In this document: positions 24,949 to 36,499 of the stretch, in pieces
Position numbering within the stretch: position 1 is the stretch's first letter
Layout of the letters: each line of letters starts with the position of its first letter
From: Ophioderma brevispina
Lineage: Eukaryota; Echinodermata; Ophiuroidea; Amphilepidida; Ophiodermatidae
DNA: 64,000 nucleotides
Assembly (NCBI GenBank): GCA_023653785.1
Contig: JAMKCH010051327.1
Span: 1-64,000 of the forward strand
Direction: 5' to 3'
Made by a program: the position numbers and the translations under genes
Notes under the pieces: model-generated
Databases searched by the model: none
Told to the model about the DNA's origin: nothing
The model's input: only the letters and a program-made list of their open reading frames with translations

Positions 24949-26210
24949 CACACACTGGCCAAAAGTATTGCAACATCAGAAAAAGCAATTATATCACAAA
25001 TTGATTTAAAATTGTCTCAGGAGTTCGACTACACATTACGTAATTATGGTCAAAGTGGGTTTTAAAACAGATGATGTTTCCCAGAATCAATGGTGCGACA
25101 AACGTTTAATTTGATTTTCTTTAGCCCTTAATATGGCGGGTTAAGAAGCTGGATAATGATAAATTTGCCGATTGTACTCCAGAGGAATATAGGCAGAGGA
25201 ACGTCAAAAATGGCCCCAATAGTCGCATAAATAACTTTACGAGTTGTCAGGGTCTACTCTAATGTTTTAGGGGAAAAGTGGGTGGTTGTATTGACCGGTA
25301 ATGAGAAATGTAATAAAAAAGATTGGAGCACTTTTACCACCGTTTGACTCGGGAAATTTAATGGCAAGAAAGAGGCCACTTGATTCCCTGAAAACAACTT
25401 TTAAATGGCACGTTGACATGGTGCTGTTTGTCATGAATGTGAAACGCGTAATACACATGACTACGTAAACCACGTGAGTTTCATTAGAATGCAATTTCAG
25501 GTGGCTCGGATTTATCGAATATTTAAAAGACCACTATCTTCCATGACTTATCTCGTTCCGGTCCAACAACCACCATGATTTCTCCCATAAAAATTTTAAG
25601 TAAACCCTAATGAACCAGTACAATCCATTAAGTGGCTGTTTTGAGGCCAGTTCTTTTGTGTCTGTGTCTTTTTTCCTCTGGGGGGGTGCAATCGACAAGT
25701 TATCGTTTGCTGTGTCCTTTTATCGCCTATTTAGGGAAACGTGACAATCAAATCAAACGTTTTTTCACTCTCTGGATTTTGGGGGGAATAACATCTTTTG
25801 AAAAACACAACTTTGGAATTTTATACGTCTCTAATTCACCTCTGCTCCCATTAATTGAAAATGCAGCCTTCTGATTGGTCAGTTTACTGCCCATTATGCT
25901 GCAATAAGGGTCGCGATATATTTTCTCATTATAAATCGCGCTGTTTTCGGTAAGAATAGAATAAAGGGTTTTTGCAGTATTATTTTATTGGGGCTCATAT
26001 GTAGCCTTCCCCCGGCGGAAAAAAATAAAAAATGGACCGGCTGCGCCTCGTCAATTATTATTTTTTCCGACCTCGGACACATTATTCGCCCATAATGGTA
26101 CTGCATCACTTTATTCTGAATTGAGTGGTCAAGAATCCATGGTATAGTTTGAAATCAATTGGTGATTATGATTTCGTTTTCTGATGTTGCAATACTATGG
26201 CCAGTGTGTG
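24949..26210. mobile_element. Tc1/mariner-like element, 1262 bp, degenerate
   Basis: Terminal inverted repeats start CACACACTGGCCAAAAGTAT on the left and CACACACTGGCCATAGTAT on the right, and continue TTGCAACATCAGAAAA into AT-rich sequence. TA flanks both ends (24947-24948 and 26211-26212). The length suits a full Tc1/mariner element, but neither strand shows a recognisable DDE transposase, so it is non-autonomous or very decayed. Outside the TA, both flanks carry a TTGTGTGCTTTGTAAT-type 25-30 bp direct repeat. Confidence 0.85.
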
Positions 26211-26212
26211 TA

Positions 26213-27845
26213 CATGATTCTTTGTGTGCTTTGTAATGACTGTACCCTATTTTGTGTGGTGATATGTCAATAAAATAAACTGAAACTAAACTACTTTAAT
26301 AACAGTTTTAAGATTTGGTCATATTTTTCTCTCAATTCCGAAAAACTACCTCGTAAAAAGTGTGCAGGTTTTTTAACCACTGTATACTACTCCGAGGCTG
26401 GCGCGCCTGCATTCTTTAGAGGGAAACCAAACAAAACGGGGGTCACACCTGCCAGGTGAAGATCGATATTAAAACGTCGACTTTGGGGATTTTTTTCTAT
26501 TCATAAGCCATTAGGGCAACTAGGAAATGATGCCAGATAAGGACAAAGGTGGGCACCCCCCCACCCCTGGGAATTACAAATAATTCTTCCGAAATATTTT
26601 TCTAAAATTATAGAGTCATTCTACGTGTGTTCTCACGTCTAGTAGTGCACATTTTCATGAAATGAAATTAAATGTCATCCCTCGTTTGTTTTCCTCCTGA
26701 AAGATTCATGACCAACGGATGTACACCACGTTCCTTGACTCCATCAATAATGGGCGCTATTGATAAGTAATTCGCCCCTATGCATAGGACAACGGACTTT
26801 CCAGATTCTCTGGATCTGCATTGTTATCGTCAATGACGTTGAAATGATTTCAGTAATTATCACCGCCGGTTTAGATGCGCTATAGCCCTCGTTTCCGATG
26901 AAAAAACTCGAGCTTCTCTGGGAGTTCAATACCTTTGAACGTATATTTCCTCATTTATTCAAAACGGAAAGCGAGATTAACAAAAATCATGAAATAGAGT
27001 TCCTGGAGTACGCTGTGACCTAACATCTTGTGCAGAACCAAGACCCCTAACTTAATCATGTTATATAGGACCTCTTTTCTATTCAATTTAATGAGTTATT
27101 CGGCACCCTTAAGAGTAATTTATTGTCCGCCTACAACGGTAAAGAATAGGGCAAATGGATTCATTTAGTGTCACGCTTTATTCCCTTCGTCTTGAGCCCG
27201 GACTATGGCTCCCGGCGGACTATATCTGCTTTCACACCGGTTTAAACTGCTGTCATGTAGGTGAATGATTTTCGTTTCTGTTAATACGCAGTACAGTCGC
27301 ATAGAAAATTTTTTGTACCAAAAACCATTTCTTGGCTCTCCTTTCAGGTGGAGATATTTTTGATGGCAAGCTTACATCAGGGCAAAATCAGTGACTTTCG
27401 ATTTTTAAGGGAACCCCATATGTTGAAATCTCTCGTTGCGCCTTTAAATCTAATCGGGGTGGGTGGTATAATACCTGAATCTTTCAGCTGCATGCTAATA
27501 ACCAGATGGATTTTCCAATGAAAAAGGGCGCTATTATGTGCTGAGTCATAGACCATTAACAGCATTTTTGTAAACTGTTAGGGCCTGGTATCTTGAATGG
27601 TCGGCTTGACTGTTATACACTGGGCACTTGTATCTGGTTAAAGAAAGAGTTTTTTAATATTGGGCCCATCACGATTCGCAGGAATGGATTCGCAGGTCGA
27701 ACCAAAGAAGTGACGTATGATGTTAAATGTTGCCATTTAGATTTGGCTACAGTTCATTTTCCTATCCGAGCATATTTCCTCTTTGGCCTCATTTCGTAGA
27801 ACAGCAGAAGTGATTTAGGATATTACTATATTTATATTGTATTCT
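26213..27845. other. No recognisable gene; possible LINE tail at left
   Basis: 26213-26290 ends CAATAAAATAAACTGAAACT, resembling a retroelement 3' end, but no coding part is attached. The remainder has no recognised content. Confidence 0.35.
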
Positions 27846-27948
27846 AATATATATATATAATCTATATAATATATATATTATAGATAGTTAATATATATAT
27901 ATAATAGAAATATATATATATATATATATGAATATATATATATAATAT
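27846..27948. repeat. (AT)n microsatellite
   Basis: About 100 bp of imperfect AT dinucleotide repeat, lying just downstream of the ankyrin-like exon 27979-28078 on its strand. Confidence 0.97.
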
Positions 27949-27978
27949 TAAATGACCATGCCAGACATTGGTACTAAC

Positions 27979-28078
27979 CGTGTCCTGCTTTGTTGACATC
28001 TGCCTTTCCTTCGTGAATCAACAATTTGCATACTCTGGATAACCTTTTTCAATTGCATGATGGAGAGCTTGTTTTGTA
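27979..28078 (-). CDS. Ankyrin-repeat exon (one repeat), frame broken
   Basis: The minus strand shows TTACAGCAG acceptor sequence, then an exon encoding KQALHHAIEKGYPEYAN, LIHEGKA and DVNKAGH, then GTTAGT as a donor. This fits one ankyrin repeat (-ALH-A---G, LL-EG-ADVN). About two bases are missing (near 28073 and 28022). Its 100-bp length and the VNKAG ending match the exon at 9724-9823, showing they are relatives. The alternative is a pseudogene fragment. Confidence 0.65.
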
Positions 28079-28264
28079 CTGCTGTAAATAAATTGATTTG
28101 AGGAAGTATTTATACACAAAGCAATAACGTAAGGTAGTTTTAGGGCTAAAAAGCCCATTTGGTTGAGATGCTATATAATAATATTATCTTATAATATTTC
28201 ATTCTTGCGAATATCTACATGAATGTTCAGGAAGGCTTTTCTGGCATGAAGTCCGAATTTTAGA

Positions 28265-28410
28265 TGCATGAGAAACCGCACCTGCGAGGACGTGGATGGA
28301 TGGGCAAACAGATTCAGGAACAACACTGGTTCCGCAGGGATCGAACCCGGGACAGCAGTGGGGAAAACGAGTGTGATGGACCAATACACCAGGTCGCCCG
28401 GAATTTACTG
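28265..28410 (-). mobile_element. tRNA-derived SINE-like sequence
   Basis: On the minus strand a box-A-like TGGTGTATTGG (near 28395) is followed about 40 bp on by a box B, GGGTTCGATCC (near 28350). The stems do not form a full cloverleaf, so this is a tRNA-derived SINE head or relic rather than a tRNA gene. No clear tail or target duplication. Confidence 0.55.
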
Positions 28411-28904
28411 TCAAAGGCATTCAATCAAGATAAAACCTTTATCTAAGGAACCGGGTCATTTTGCCAAGGTTTTAAGGGTTTTTAAATTTTAAAATTTCTA
28501 AAAACACGCTTTATGTCCTCATGTACCCTCCATACATTTTTTTTTAAGTTTTTAAATATGTGCATCAGGTATTTTGAAAAATGATCTTTACCCACTGATG
28601 CCTAAACGACATAATCTTTCATGAAGGCATTATCTCCAATAAAACACGTGCATTAGAGAAGGAGACGTGTCATGAGTTAAGTCTATTTGGTAGGTCATGG
28701 TTATCAGAAATGTACAATACACATTTCTCAAAACTGGCCGCAAAGGACACAAACAAAAAGAATCCAAATCAAAAAATAATCAGGTGAACAGAATAACCCC
28801 AATTAACGAAAATTGTATACGTACGGTAAATCAATTTTTGCTATAAACAAGATCACTACCATGAACCCTGAACCACTGTATTCTACCATTGAGAATTCCC
28901 CGTT

Positions 28905-29035
28905 CGTTTGTTCCGAAGGTACATTAATTTCTCCGAGGGGTCGTTAGTCCGTAGGTTCGTTATTCCGAATTACACATAGGGTTCATTGTCCACTGGTCAT
29001 TAGTCCGAATTGTGCATAAGCTCATTTGTGTCGAA
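28905..29035 (+). repeat. Degenerate tandem repeat of TTCGTTATTCCGAA type
   Basis: Six or so short units built on GTTCGTT-TTCCGAA / GGTCATTAGTCCGAA recur every 20-35 bp (GTTCGTTTGTTCCGAAGGT, GGGTCGTTAGTCCG, GGTTCGTTATTCCGAA, GGTCATTAGTCCGAA, TTGTGTCGAAAGGTCAT). Units are partly palindromic (TTCGG/CCGAA). Function unknown. Confidence 0.75.
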
Positions 29036-29160
29036 AGGTCATCTGACCCACTTTTTTTTCTAACACCTCATGAAATTACCATGGTGTTTTATCCGTGAAG
29101 GTTTCCGACTCATAAGTTATGTGTCAGAAAAAAAGTGTTCAGATGGTTACGGAAACACCC

Positions 29161-29361
29161 CTATAGACCGTATTCGATATGACGTCAGCCACCAAACAAT
29201 GTAGGTGGACAAGATGCATAAATTCCAGGACTACAATACATTAATCTGTCAATCGACCCGTGTTTAGCGAATAGCGATGGCACAGGGATCATTGACAGTT
29301 GAATGTATTGTAGTACTGGAATGCGTCCATCTTGTCCACCATCAAATTAATACGGTCATAG
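29161..29361. mobile_element. MITE, about 200 bp
   Basis: Inverted arms share GACCGTATT, GTGGACAAGATG, TTCCAG-ACTACAATACATT and CTGTCAAT. TA lies next to each terminal GACCGTATT, suggesting TA target duplication. There is no ORF. Confidence 0.8.
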
Positions 29362-29397
29362 TAATGGGGTTGGTTTAATGCCTACAAAAGTGCAGTA

Positions 29398-29512
29398 ATG
29401 AAATGTAACCCCAGCCCAAATATTGGAACACCCCTAACATCAAACAACTCTTATCCTTTAAACAAATGAAATTCACCCTAATACCCCCCTGTTACATACC
29501 CCCTAAAGTTTT
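29398..29512 (+). repeat. Dispersed repeat, partner of 2427-2542
   Basis: Matches the reverse complement of 2427-2542 (see there), with CACCCCTAACAT and CCCCCTGTTACATACCCC-type blocks. Lies 36 bp from the MITE 29161-29361. Confidence 0.6.
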
Positions 29513-30911
29513 TCCCACTTAAAAATAGTTAAACGCCTGCTAAAGAAGACTGTATTGTAATTAGCCTTGTGCTGCTTTTCACTTGAGTAGTTGCAGTGAG
29601 CACAATGAGTAATGTGAGCTATGTGTGAAACCACTCAGACATCACAATTTACAGCGCTTTTTGGTCCCAATATTACTGATATTAAACTCCAATTATTGAC
29701 AACAAACACCAGTTAAACTCTTTTGGATGAATTGTAATTTCATTTACTATAAAAAGCAGTGTAATGAATGCTGTAGGTCTGTCCATTATCTCATTATTCA
29801 GATATTATTGTATAAATGATTGTGGTGCACCTAGTTTTGGGAAAGTTGTCTTTCTAGAAGCTTAAGTAGTAATCTTATCAATCTGATCCTGTATTCAATT
29901 AAACAAGGTCACGGCCATGTATATGCACCTGAGATCATGGGATGTTAATTGAGTGTTTATTTTAATTCTTTAGTTGTAAAGATTTACTATGTTTAACCTA
30001 TGTCCTGCTCAGACTCGCATTCTTGTACCATACATTTGCTGTACATTGTTAGTTGTATAGCTATTTTCTACCAATACATTAAGACAGCAACAGCTAAAAT
30101 TACTTTGATATGCATTTGTTTTGTTAATTTTAATACTTGCTCAGACTGATACATGCCGCTCCATTGCTAATCCTGAAAATGGATGTTATTGTGATTTACC
30201 TAAATATTTAAACACATTCCACAAAACTAAAGACGTGTACCATTGTGGGAAATAATATGGCTGACTTTGAATAAAAATGGTTGAATTTTTGGACAACTAA
30301 ACAGCATTCTGAAATCAGAATAAAAATCCATGAAATCTTGGTGATAGCCATGTGTGATATTTGAGAATACTTGGCAATTCAATGTATCATTCACATTGCA
30401 ATGCTTCCGAATTTGTAAACCTTATTTCAAAAAAGTTTCAGAGGGTATGTACAGGGGTTTGAATCGTCTGATGTCAGTAAAATTTGGATTTTTTCTGGTT
30501 AATTTAGGATTTCTCCATATTTTGAGCTGGTGTTTTAATTTTTTGTAATTATCACCAAGCCCCCTATCTATAGGCATAGAGGCGGATGAGAGGTTAAAAA
30601 GTCGTAAAGCGGCAACGGTTTCCCACACCATCAAAATTTTGTCAAAAATCTATAAACAATCAAGAGTGAATACACCTACATGTATAAATCTTGCAAAGTC
30701 ATGAAGCAATAGGACTTTTAACCTAATTTGCATCACTTCTCATTCAAGTGAAACTTTTACTTGAGGCTTTTTGGGGGGGGGGGGGGTAAACACAAAAAAG
30801 ACATTTTGAAATTCAAAATTTGAAAACTTTCAAATGCAAATCATATGTATTTCAAATGAATTAGAAAGTATAGGCCTTTTATTTTTTTGTGAAGAATAAA
30901 AAATAGTTAAC
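29513..30911. other. Putative intron, nothing recognised
   Basis: AT-rich sequence between ankyrin-like exons. A poly-G run lies at about 30773-30786. Confidence 0.4.
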
Positions 30912-31006
30912 AATTTGGCGCTTCAGCATCGACATCAACATCCCCCGCTGCTAGAATTTCTTTAACAGCATCAACACAACCATTCTCGCACAGCTCCCAA
31001 AGATAT
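30912..31006 (-). CDS. Ankyrin-repeat exon, first of the set
   Basis: After a TTCCAAG acceptor, one open frame encodes LWELCENGCVDAVKEILAAG and then DVDVDAEAPN, followed by GTTAAC. LWE-C-NG-VD-VK--L-AG-DVDA is a typical first ankyrin repeat of an array. This exon has no internal frameshift. The donor is weak (GTTAAC), and an in-frame stop follows at once if unspliced. It is the most upstream of four minus-strand exons with the same repeat type, so the gene's 5' end probably lies further right. Protein identity unknown. Confidence 0.6.
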
Positions 31007-31062
31007 CTTGGAACGAATATGAAGATATGAATATGATAAGCAACAGAAAACTGGTATGACGA

Positions 31063-31172
31063 CAGGTGGTGGTGGTGTAGGGTGGGTTGGTTCATGGTGG
31101 TGGTGGTGGGGCATGGTTGTTGGTGCATGGGGGTGGTGGTGGAGGTGGTGGTGGTGGTGGTGGTGGTGGTGG
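31063..31172. repeat. (GGT)n microsatellite
   Basis: GGT-rich triplet repeats (31063-31107 and 31131-31172) with a smaller block at 31316-31345. They give poly-G/H/P reading frames that are not genes. Confidence 0.95.
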
Positions 31173-31389
31173 TGGGCCCTTCTTAGCCCAAACGTCTGAG
31201 AGACCGCCACCCCCCCAACTCAAACAAAAAAAATTAACTTCCAGAAAAAAGAAAAAAAAAAAAATCAAAATTATTTTTACGTGTTTAACCTCAACACTCA
31301 CTTTTAGGAACGCTTCGTGGTGGTGGTGGTGGTGGTACGTGGTGGTTTCCAAAAAATCAACCCCCAATTTAAATTTCACATGAACCAAA

Positions 31390-34239
31390 GCCAGAAAAAA
31401 TCCAAATTAATGTTTTACCTGTGTTTAAACACTGAAACCAATCACTTAGAGCTGCTTTCGCACTTACAAATCACTCGTGGCATGTTTTGAAACATGACTT
31501 TGTTGCTTTCAGTTTTAAAGGTACTTTAAAGCCAACAATGAAATTCTAACACCAAAATACAACACATGTTATACAAGTAAAAGAAAATACAACACTACAC
31601 TTTCAAACTCCCATGTGTTGTGATCTTCGTAACCATTCAGTCGCAGTTATATTCTTTTGACTGCTTTTAGGCTACATTGATGTCCACTTTTGATCCGGCA
31701 TCAAAAGCCTTGAAATCGAAGCGAACAATGAACTCTATTGTCTATTGAATTAAGCGGTGCGTATATTGCAGTGTCAACAAGGCGCAAAAAGATATATCGC
31801 ATGCAAAATTATGACTAGTATTCACACAAAGACATGGCCTTTTGAGATTTATCCATCCGGGTCTCCAAGAAAAGGTTAACAACGCCAAATTTAAGAGTTT
31901 GATTGTTCACTAAATTCTGTAATCCGATATCTTAACGGGCTAATTTGTTGTTTGTTGAGGAGGGTGTTTGTCACCGGGTTTTTCATAATCCGGAAAAGAA
32001 TACTGTTTTCACGTGTTGTACTAAAATCCCTACCGTTGGTGAAAACGGGACCCCAATTTTGGTAACCTCCTAAGTGCAAATCTAGGCAACATCAAACACT
32101 CTATATGTGTTTATTTCTGAATTCTAATATATTAAAATTTTTTTGCAGACAGTTCATATGAGTAATGTAAATTTTCACCTAGAGGTTTTTTGAACAGGGA
32201 CTCATTTTCCCACATAGATGCCTTTTGATTTCAAAGGGCGAATGCCAATGTGCATTGCACTAGGTTGTTTTCCTGGTCAACGACGATATATACTACGGCC
32301 GGTCCTGTAAGTACGTAATCATGTTTCTACAATTGAAAAAAAGTTTGGCCTTAAATTTCAAAACCAGTGTTTTGAAAATTCTCAAGACGGGAATAGAAAT
32401 ATCGAAAGGCATTGTGGGAAAATTAACTGGCCTTAGCGATTGCGTGTTTTCACTTTTCCGTGTTTGTGCAGTACCGAAGTACCCGATAGAAATGTTCGAT
32501 TTTCTCGCTAGGTTCTCTAGGTTTCATACCAACTACATCTATTCCCAAAAAACAAAGTCCGAGCCTCTGATACAAAATCATTCATAGAACCCCTTTGTTG
32601 TTTCGAGATATTTGAGGTTTAGTTTCAATAGGCCTACAACACATTCTCTATTCGCAAGTCTGTGACGACAGACTAACACCGTGTGTAAATACTTACCAGA
32701 ACCCGCCGTAGATATATACGAGTGCCAATGTCTGGTATGTGTTTCATGGGTGTTCTTATTGGTTCAATTGTTAATGAGGCGTGATGTGAATTTGAGATCA
32801 CCCTAAAGCCATTAAATGGGTTTTGTTGGGGAGCTAAGAAGGTCAACGTCCACTGCATTCAACGGGGCTTCACCTTCACCTTGTTTCCCCTCTACTTCTG
32901 GTAAATAAGCATGTGAGACATTCAAAACTATTCTTATTTTAAATGCTATTAGCTCCACCAATAATTACTACCTATTTTGGTATCCAACTTGGAACACCTC
33001 TAACATTTTGACTCCTGTACAAGCTGCAATTGACCCTGTTATTGATATTTGCTCTGCTTTAAGCCTGTACCTGGGAAATTTTAGGCTGTAGATAGTACAT
33101 AACTAAACCGTTTCTGATCCTTATGGTTAGACAATCGCGTGTATACTTTTCAATACGATGGATATCAGTTTTTACAATAGTTGCCTCTGACCATCTTTGT
33201 CTAGCTCTCCTTAAGCACTTAAGAATCGCGTTTAGGGGTTCTGTCCAGGCTTCCTACATATTTAATCACTCAAACAATTTGTGCTCGAGATGTGATAGCT
33301 CCCAGGCTATATGACATTTCATTAGTACCCGGAATTCGTACATGAGGCCAATTACAAAACGTGTTACTAGACAATCCGCGCATTCGAGACTACAACGCTC
33401 CACCTCACGCAGTGGCTTAGCAATCATAGGGAAACAAATCAAAAGCCGTGCCCTCTCTTCGAAAGCCAAAATTTAATCATTTTCCATATATATATTATAT
33501 ATATATATATCTATATATAATATATTATAAATTCAAATGGATATTATAACCAGGGCCCTATCATTCAAATCCACTGCATAGAACTCATGCTATCCCCACT
33601 GACAGAACATGAAGAGGCGAAAATGAGTAAAATGAAAACAAAAAATGATGAATGGCAAAATGCCTCTTACTCTTAAATTTATAAGATTATGGTTTAAGAG
33701 CAGTTTTTGTGGATGACTTCTTCATTCAACAACTAATCGTCCTTTACTGACAGTAGCGTATTGCGTTTATTTTGGACACGGTTACATCTGATAAAAGCGA
33801 AACACACACCAGACAAACACAAGCAGGGAACTCCGACGACAACGTATGCAGACCTTCAACTTCAACATCACAACAGATAATGGAGTAAATGGGTAATCCG
33901 CCACATACGGTTTTTACCGTGAATTAGCACATGATACATTCGCTTTGCCACAATATGCACGAGTCACGATTTGTAATAATATTGTCAAAGAAACTGAATT
34001 GATGTCAACTGTATTTTTGGGGTTTTTTTGGTTAATGAACCGTGTTTTGAAGTCGTGATCCTACAAGTGGACTCAAAACTACCAATTTGAATAACCGTGC
34101 TGGGCAACATTTTGAAAAAATATTATATTTTTGGCAGCAATTTTTAAATTGGTCCCTAACTTGAAATAGTTTAAAGTATTATTTTATTACTTTTTTTTCA
34201 TCCATCTGCAATTACATCAGATTTGTCAGATTTGGTTGA
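31390..34239. other. No recognisable feature apart from a short (AT)n
   Basis: The ORF at 32321-32587 (88 codons) has no recognised domain. An imperfect (AT)n lies at 33486-33530. Confidence 0.45.
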
Positions 34240-35200
34240 ACAAAACACGAGACTCTTTATTCTTGTGTAGGTAAGATGGGACTGTTAGCTATAGTTCCTG
34301 AAAGTTCATAATGGTAGAGTCAATATTTTTTAAGATCTGACCCCAACAATCAAGTAACCCTCAGAACCCTTTTACAAAACTGAGGAGCTGGTTAACCACA
34401 AGACCGGGCAATGAGAAAAGATGGCAATACCCTATTGATTGCAATCAACATTTACTTGCCCAAATTTCTTGCAGAACAACTTCTAGTGGGTCCAATTAAT
34501 TACATTACATTTTATTATTAACTGATAATAATAAAACATTAATTTATTGGTGATAAAAATTTTTCATCAAGAAGATATAAAACTATGACTAAGCCATAGA
34601 CAAACTCCATATTACAAAATGATATGCGTTGTCTTCAACTGCTTGTTACTGAAAATGATGGTTACATTCTAAACTTTTGAAAGTAACCCATGTTGTTCAA
34701 CAACAAACTCAATAAACAATATCAGTATTCATTCTTAATCATTAAAGTGGGTTACACAAGCTTTGTGTGCCGTCACAATGATGATGAATGATTAGCTCTA
34801 ATCCAATGCAGTCTTATTTGGAAAATAAACGAACAACATTCCTAATTCTAATCTTTTAAGTGTGTTAAAATGCATGATTTTTTAGCTGTTATTACCAATG
34901 GAACATTCATATGTTATTTTGTTTCAGCATCTGTCTTCTTAAAAAGGGAATTGGTTGTGACTTAGAGATTCATTTGGTGGTTCTGGGCGCAAAACGTATT
35001 TGTGCCGTATTTGTAGTTAATAGCTCCTCAATTTGGGTTAAAAATGGGTCCAGCAGAGTTCCTTGATTTCGGGCCCTATCTTAAAAAAATATTAACTCTA
35101 TTTATGAACTTTCAGGGACATTAGCAACATTTCCCCATCTTTACCTTAACAAAAGAATATTATTCACATGCTTTTTTTCAAAACTTATGGCCGCCTGCCA
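34240..35200. mobile_element. Long-arm inverted-repeat element
   Basis: 34255-34410 matches the reverse complement of 35000-35170 with blocks CCTGAAAGTTCATAA, TTTTTTAAGAT, AATCAAG and GAGGAGCT. The spacer is about 600 bp and non-coding. The boundaries are approximate: similarity weakens outward, and the right end runs into the (AT)n at 35239. Probably a non-autonomous DNA transposon. Confidence 0.65.
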
Positions 35201-35238
35201 CAAAGTGTTTTGCGGTTTTTTTTTTGGGACACACACGG

Positions 35239-35346
35239 TATAATATATCTAATATATAAATATTATATATATATATATATTATTATAGTATATATATATC
35301 AATAATATATTTATATATATAATATATATATATATTATATCTATAG
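35239..35346. repeat. (AT)n microsatellite
   Basis: Imperfect AT repeat directly bordering the ribozyme-bearing end of the Penelope terminal repeat at 35359. Confidence 0.95.
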
Positions 35347-35358
35347 CTATACTCATCT

Positions 35359-35402
35359 CCGACAGTACCGTTTCGAACTTGTTGTTCTCATCATGCAGCA
35401 CG
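35359..35402 (-). ncRNA. Hammerhead ribozyme motif A, damaged
   Basis: The minus strand keeps the CGAAAC and GGTACTGTC parts and the helix II arm, but one base of CTGATGAG is lost (ATGATGAG context), and the strand after the cleavage site reads GGAGA rather than TGCAG. Probably inactive. Confidence 0.55.
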
Positions 35403-35428
35403 AGCTGAATTCAAGCCACAAATGAGTG

Positions 35429-35936
35429 AATCATCCTCATCATCAGCCTTTTTTGTCTGTCCATGGCTGTACAAGGCCTCACATTGTTTCCATGCTGGAT
35501 TTCCGCCTACCCTTCCACGCTGGCCTATTGGCGGGTTGGAAGGGACCCTGGACCTAGAGTGATGAGTGCCGGTAACAGAGAAACAGACCCGGGATGGTCC
35601 CCCTACTCTTTTCGAAAGGTCTGCACTTTTTACGTGTGTTCAGGAATGACTTTCCCTGACACACGGACCAACAGCTTGACATTGATGACCTCCGACCATG
35701 AGGCGCCGGGCACCCATTCATACACCTCACATTTTAACGCATGGGTGGGACGAGAGAAATTCCATAATCAACTGCTGTGCAATTATGCAATTTCCTACTT
35801 ACAGGAACTAACTTACTTGAGTATGACCAAATAAAAACCAGACATCTTGCGGGGTTCTAACCCTGGGCCGCTCGATCGATACTTATACTCTGCCGACGGT
35901 TCAGCGCCTTAGAACACTCGGCCCCTCGCCCGTCTG
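35429..35936 (-). mobile_element. tRNA-derived SINE, about 508 bp
   Basis: It interrupts the Penelope terminal repeat, with near-identical 8-bp flanks GTGAATCA and GTGAACAA. Read on the minus strand the head resembles a serine/leucine tRNA: GGCCGAGTGTTCTAAGGCGC as box A and GGTTAGAACCC as box B. A long unrelated body follows, and the tail is GATGATGAGGATGA. The 123-codon plus-strand ORF inside it is not a gene. Confidence 0.75.
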
Positions 35937-36499
35937 AAGTGAACAATGACCCGTTAATTTAGCCACTTAACCCATCCCCACCACGCCGCATCATTGTTTA
36001 TGCTACAGAGTACTCAAACTCAATGAGTGAGCTTGGTCAAGTGCTATAGTATTACGTGCTTGATAAACTCAAGGCACATAAATCCATGTACCATTTTGTA
36101 AGAAAGCAAAGAGTGCTCAGCCTAAACATACTGCAACCTATATGGAAACAGCATTAAAGGAGGCGTAATACTCATATATCATATATATATATCTATATAT
36201 ATATATATTATTATCATCGCGAGAGACTAATCGTCATGCCGAGTGGCTCAATGCCTGAAAGCAGAGCGAGATAAATTGATGAACCTACTGGACCGGTAGT
36301 TGTTATTACTCGGAGTTTCACGCTTGTGCGATCATCAGACACTGGCTGCTATTTGGTGGATGGCGAAGAATATAGCGGTTGTTGCGGACGGGTCGTAGAG
36401 AGGAGTTGGTGGTCGTAGAGGGCGGCATTAGATGGAAGGTGGCAAATTGCGGGGACCGGGGGGGGGGGGGGCGGAGAGATATCGTAGTCGTATTATCCT

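Larger units (their letters stand above)
35359..36211 (-). mobile_element. Penelope terminal repeat A, split by a SINE
   Basis: The ~310-bp unit is in two parts, 35359-35428 and 35937-36175, followed by (AT)n to 36211. It shares with the other units CAATGACCCGTTA, AACTCAATGAGTGAGCT, AGTATTACGT, GATAAA and AAAGAGTGCTCA. The right edge of its hammerhead motif is at 35402. It lies 3' of the Penelope-like ORF on the element's own strand. Confidence 0.75.

Noticed and set aside
30971..31388. Histidine-, glycine- or proline-rich ORFs
   Set aside because: Frames of the (GGT)n microsatellite.
35463..35834. 123-codon plus-strand ORF
   Set aside because: Lies inside the tRNA-derived SINE in antisense to it, with no known domain.
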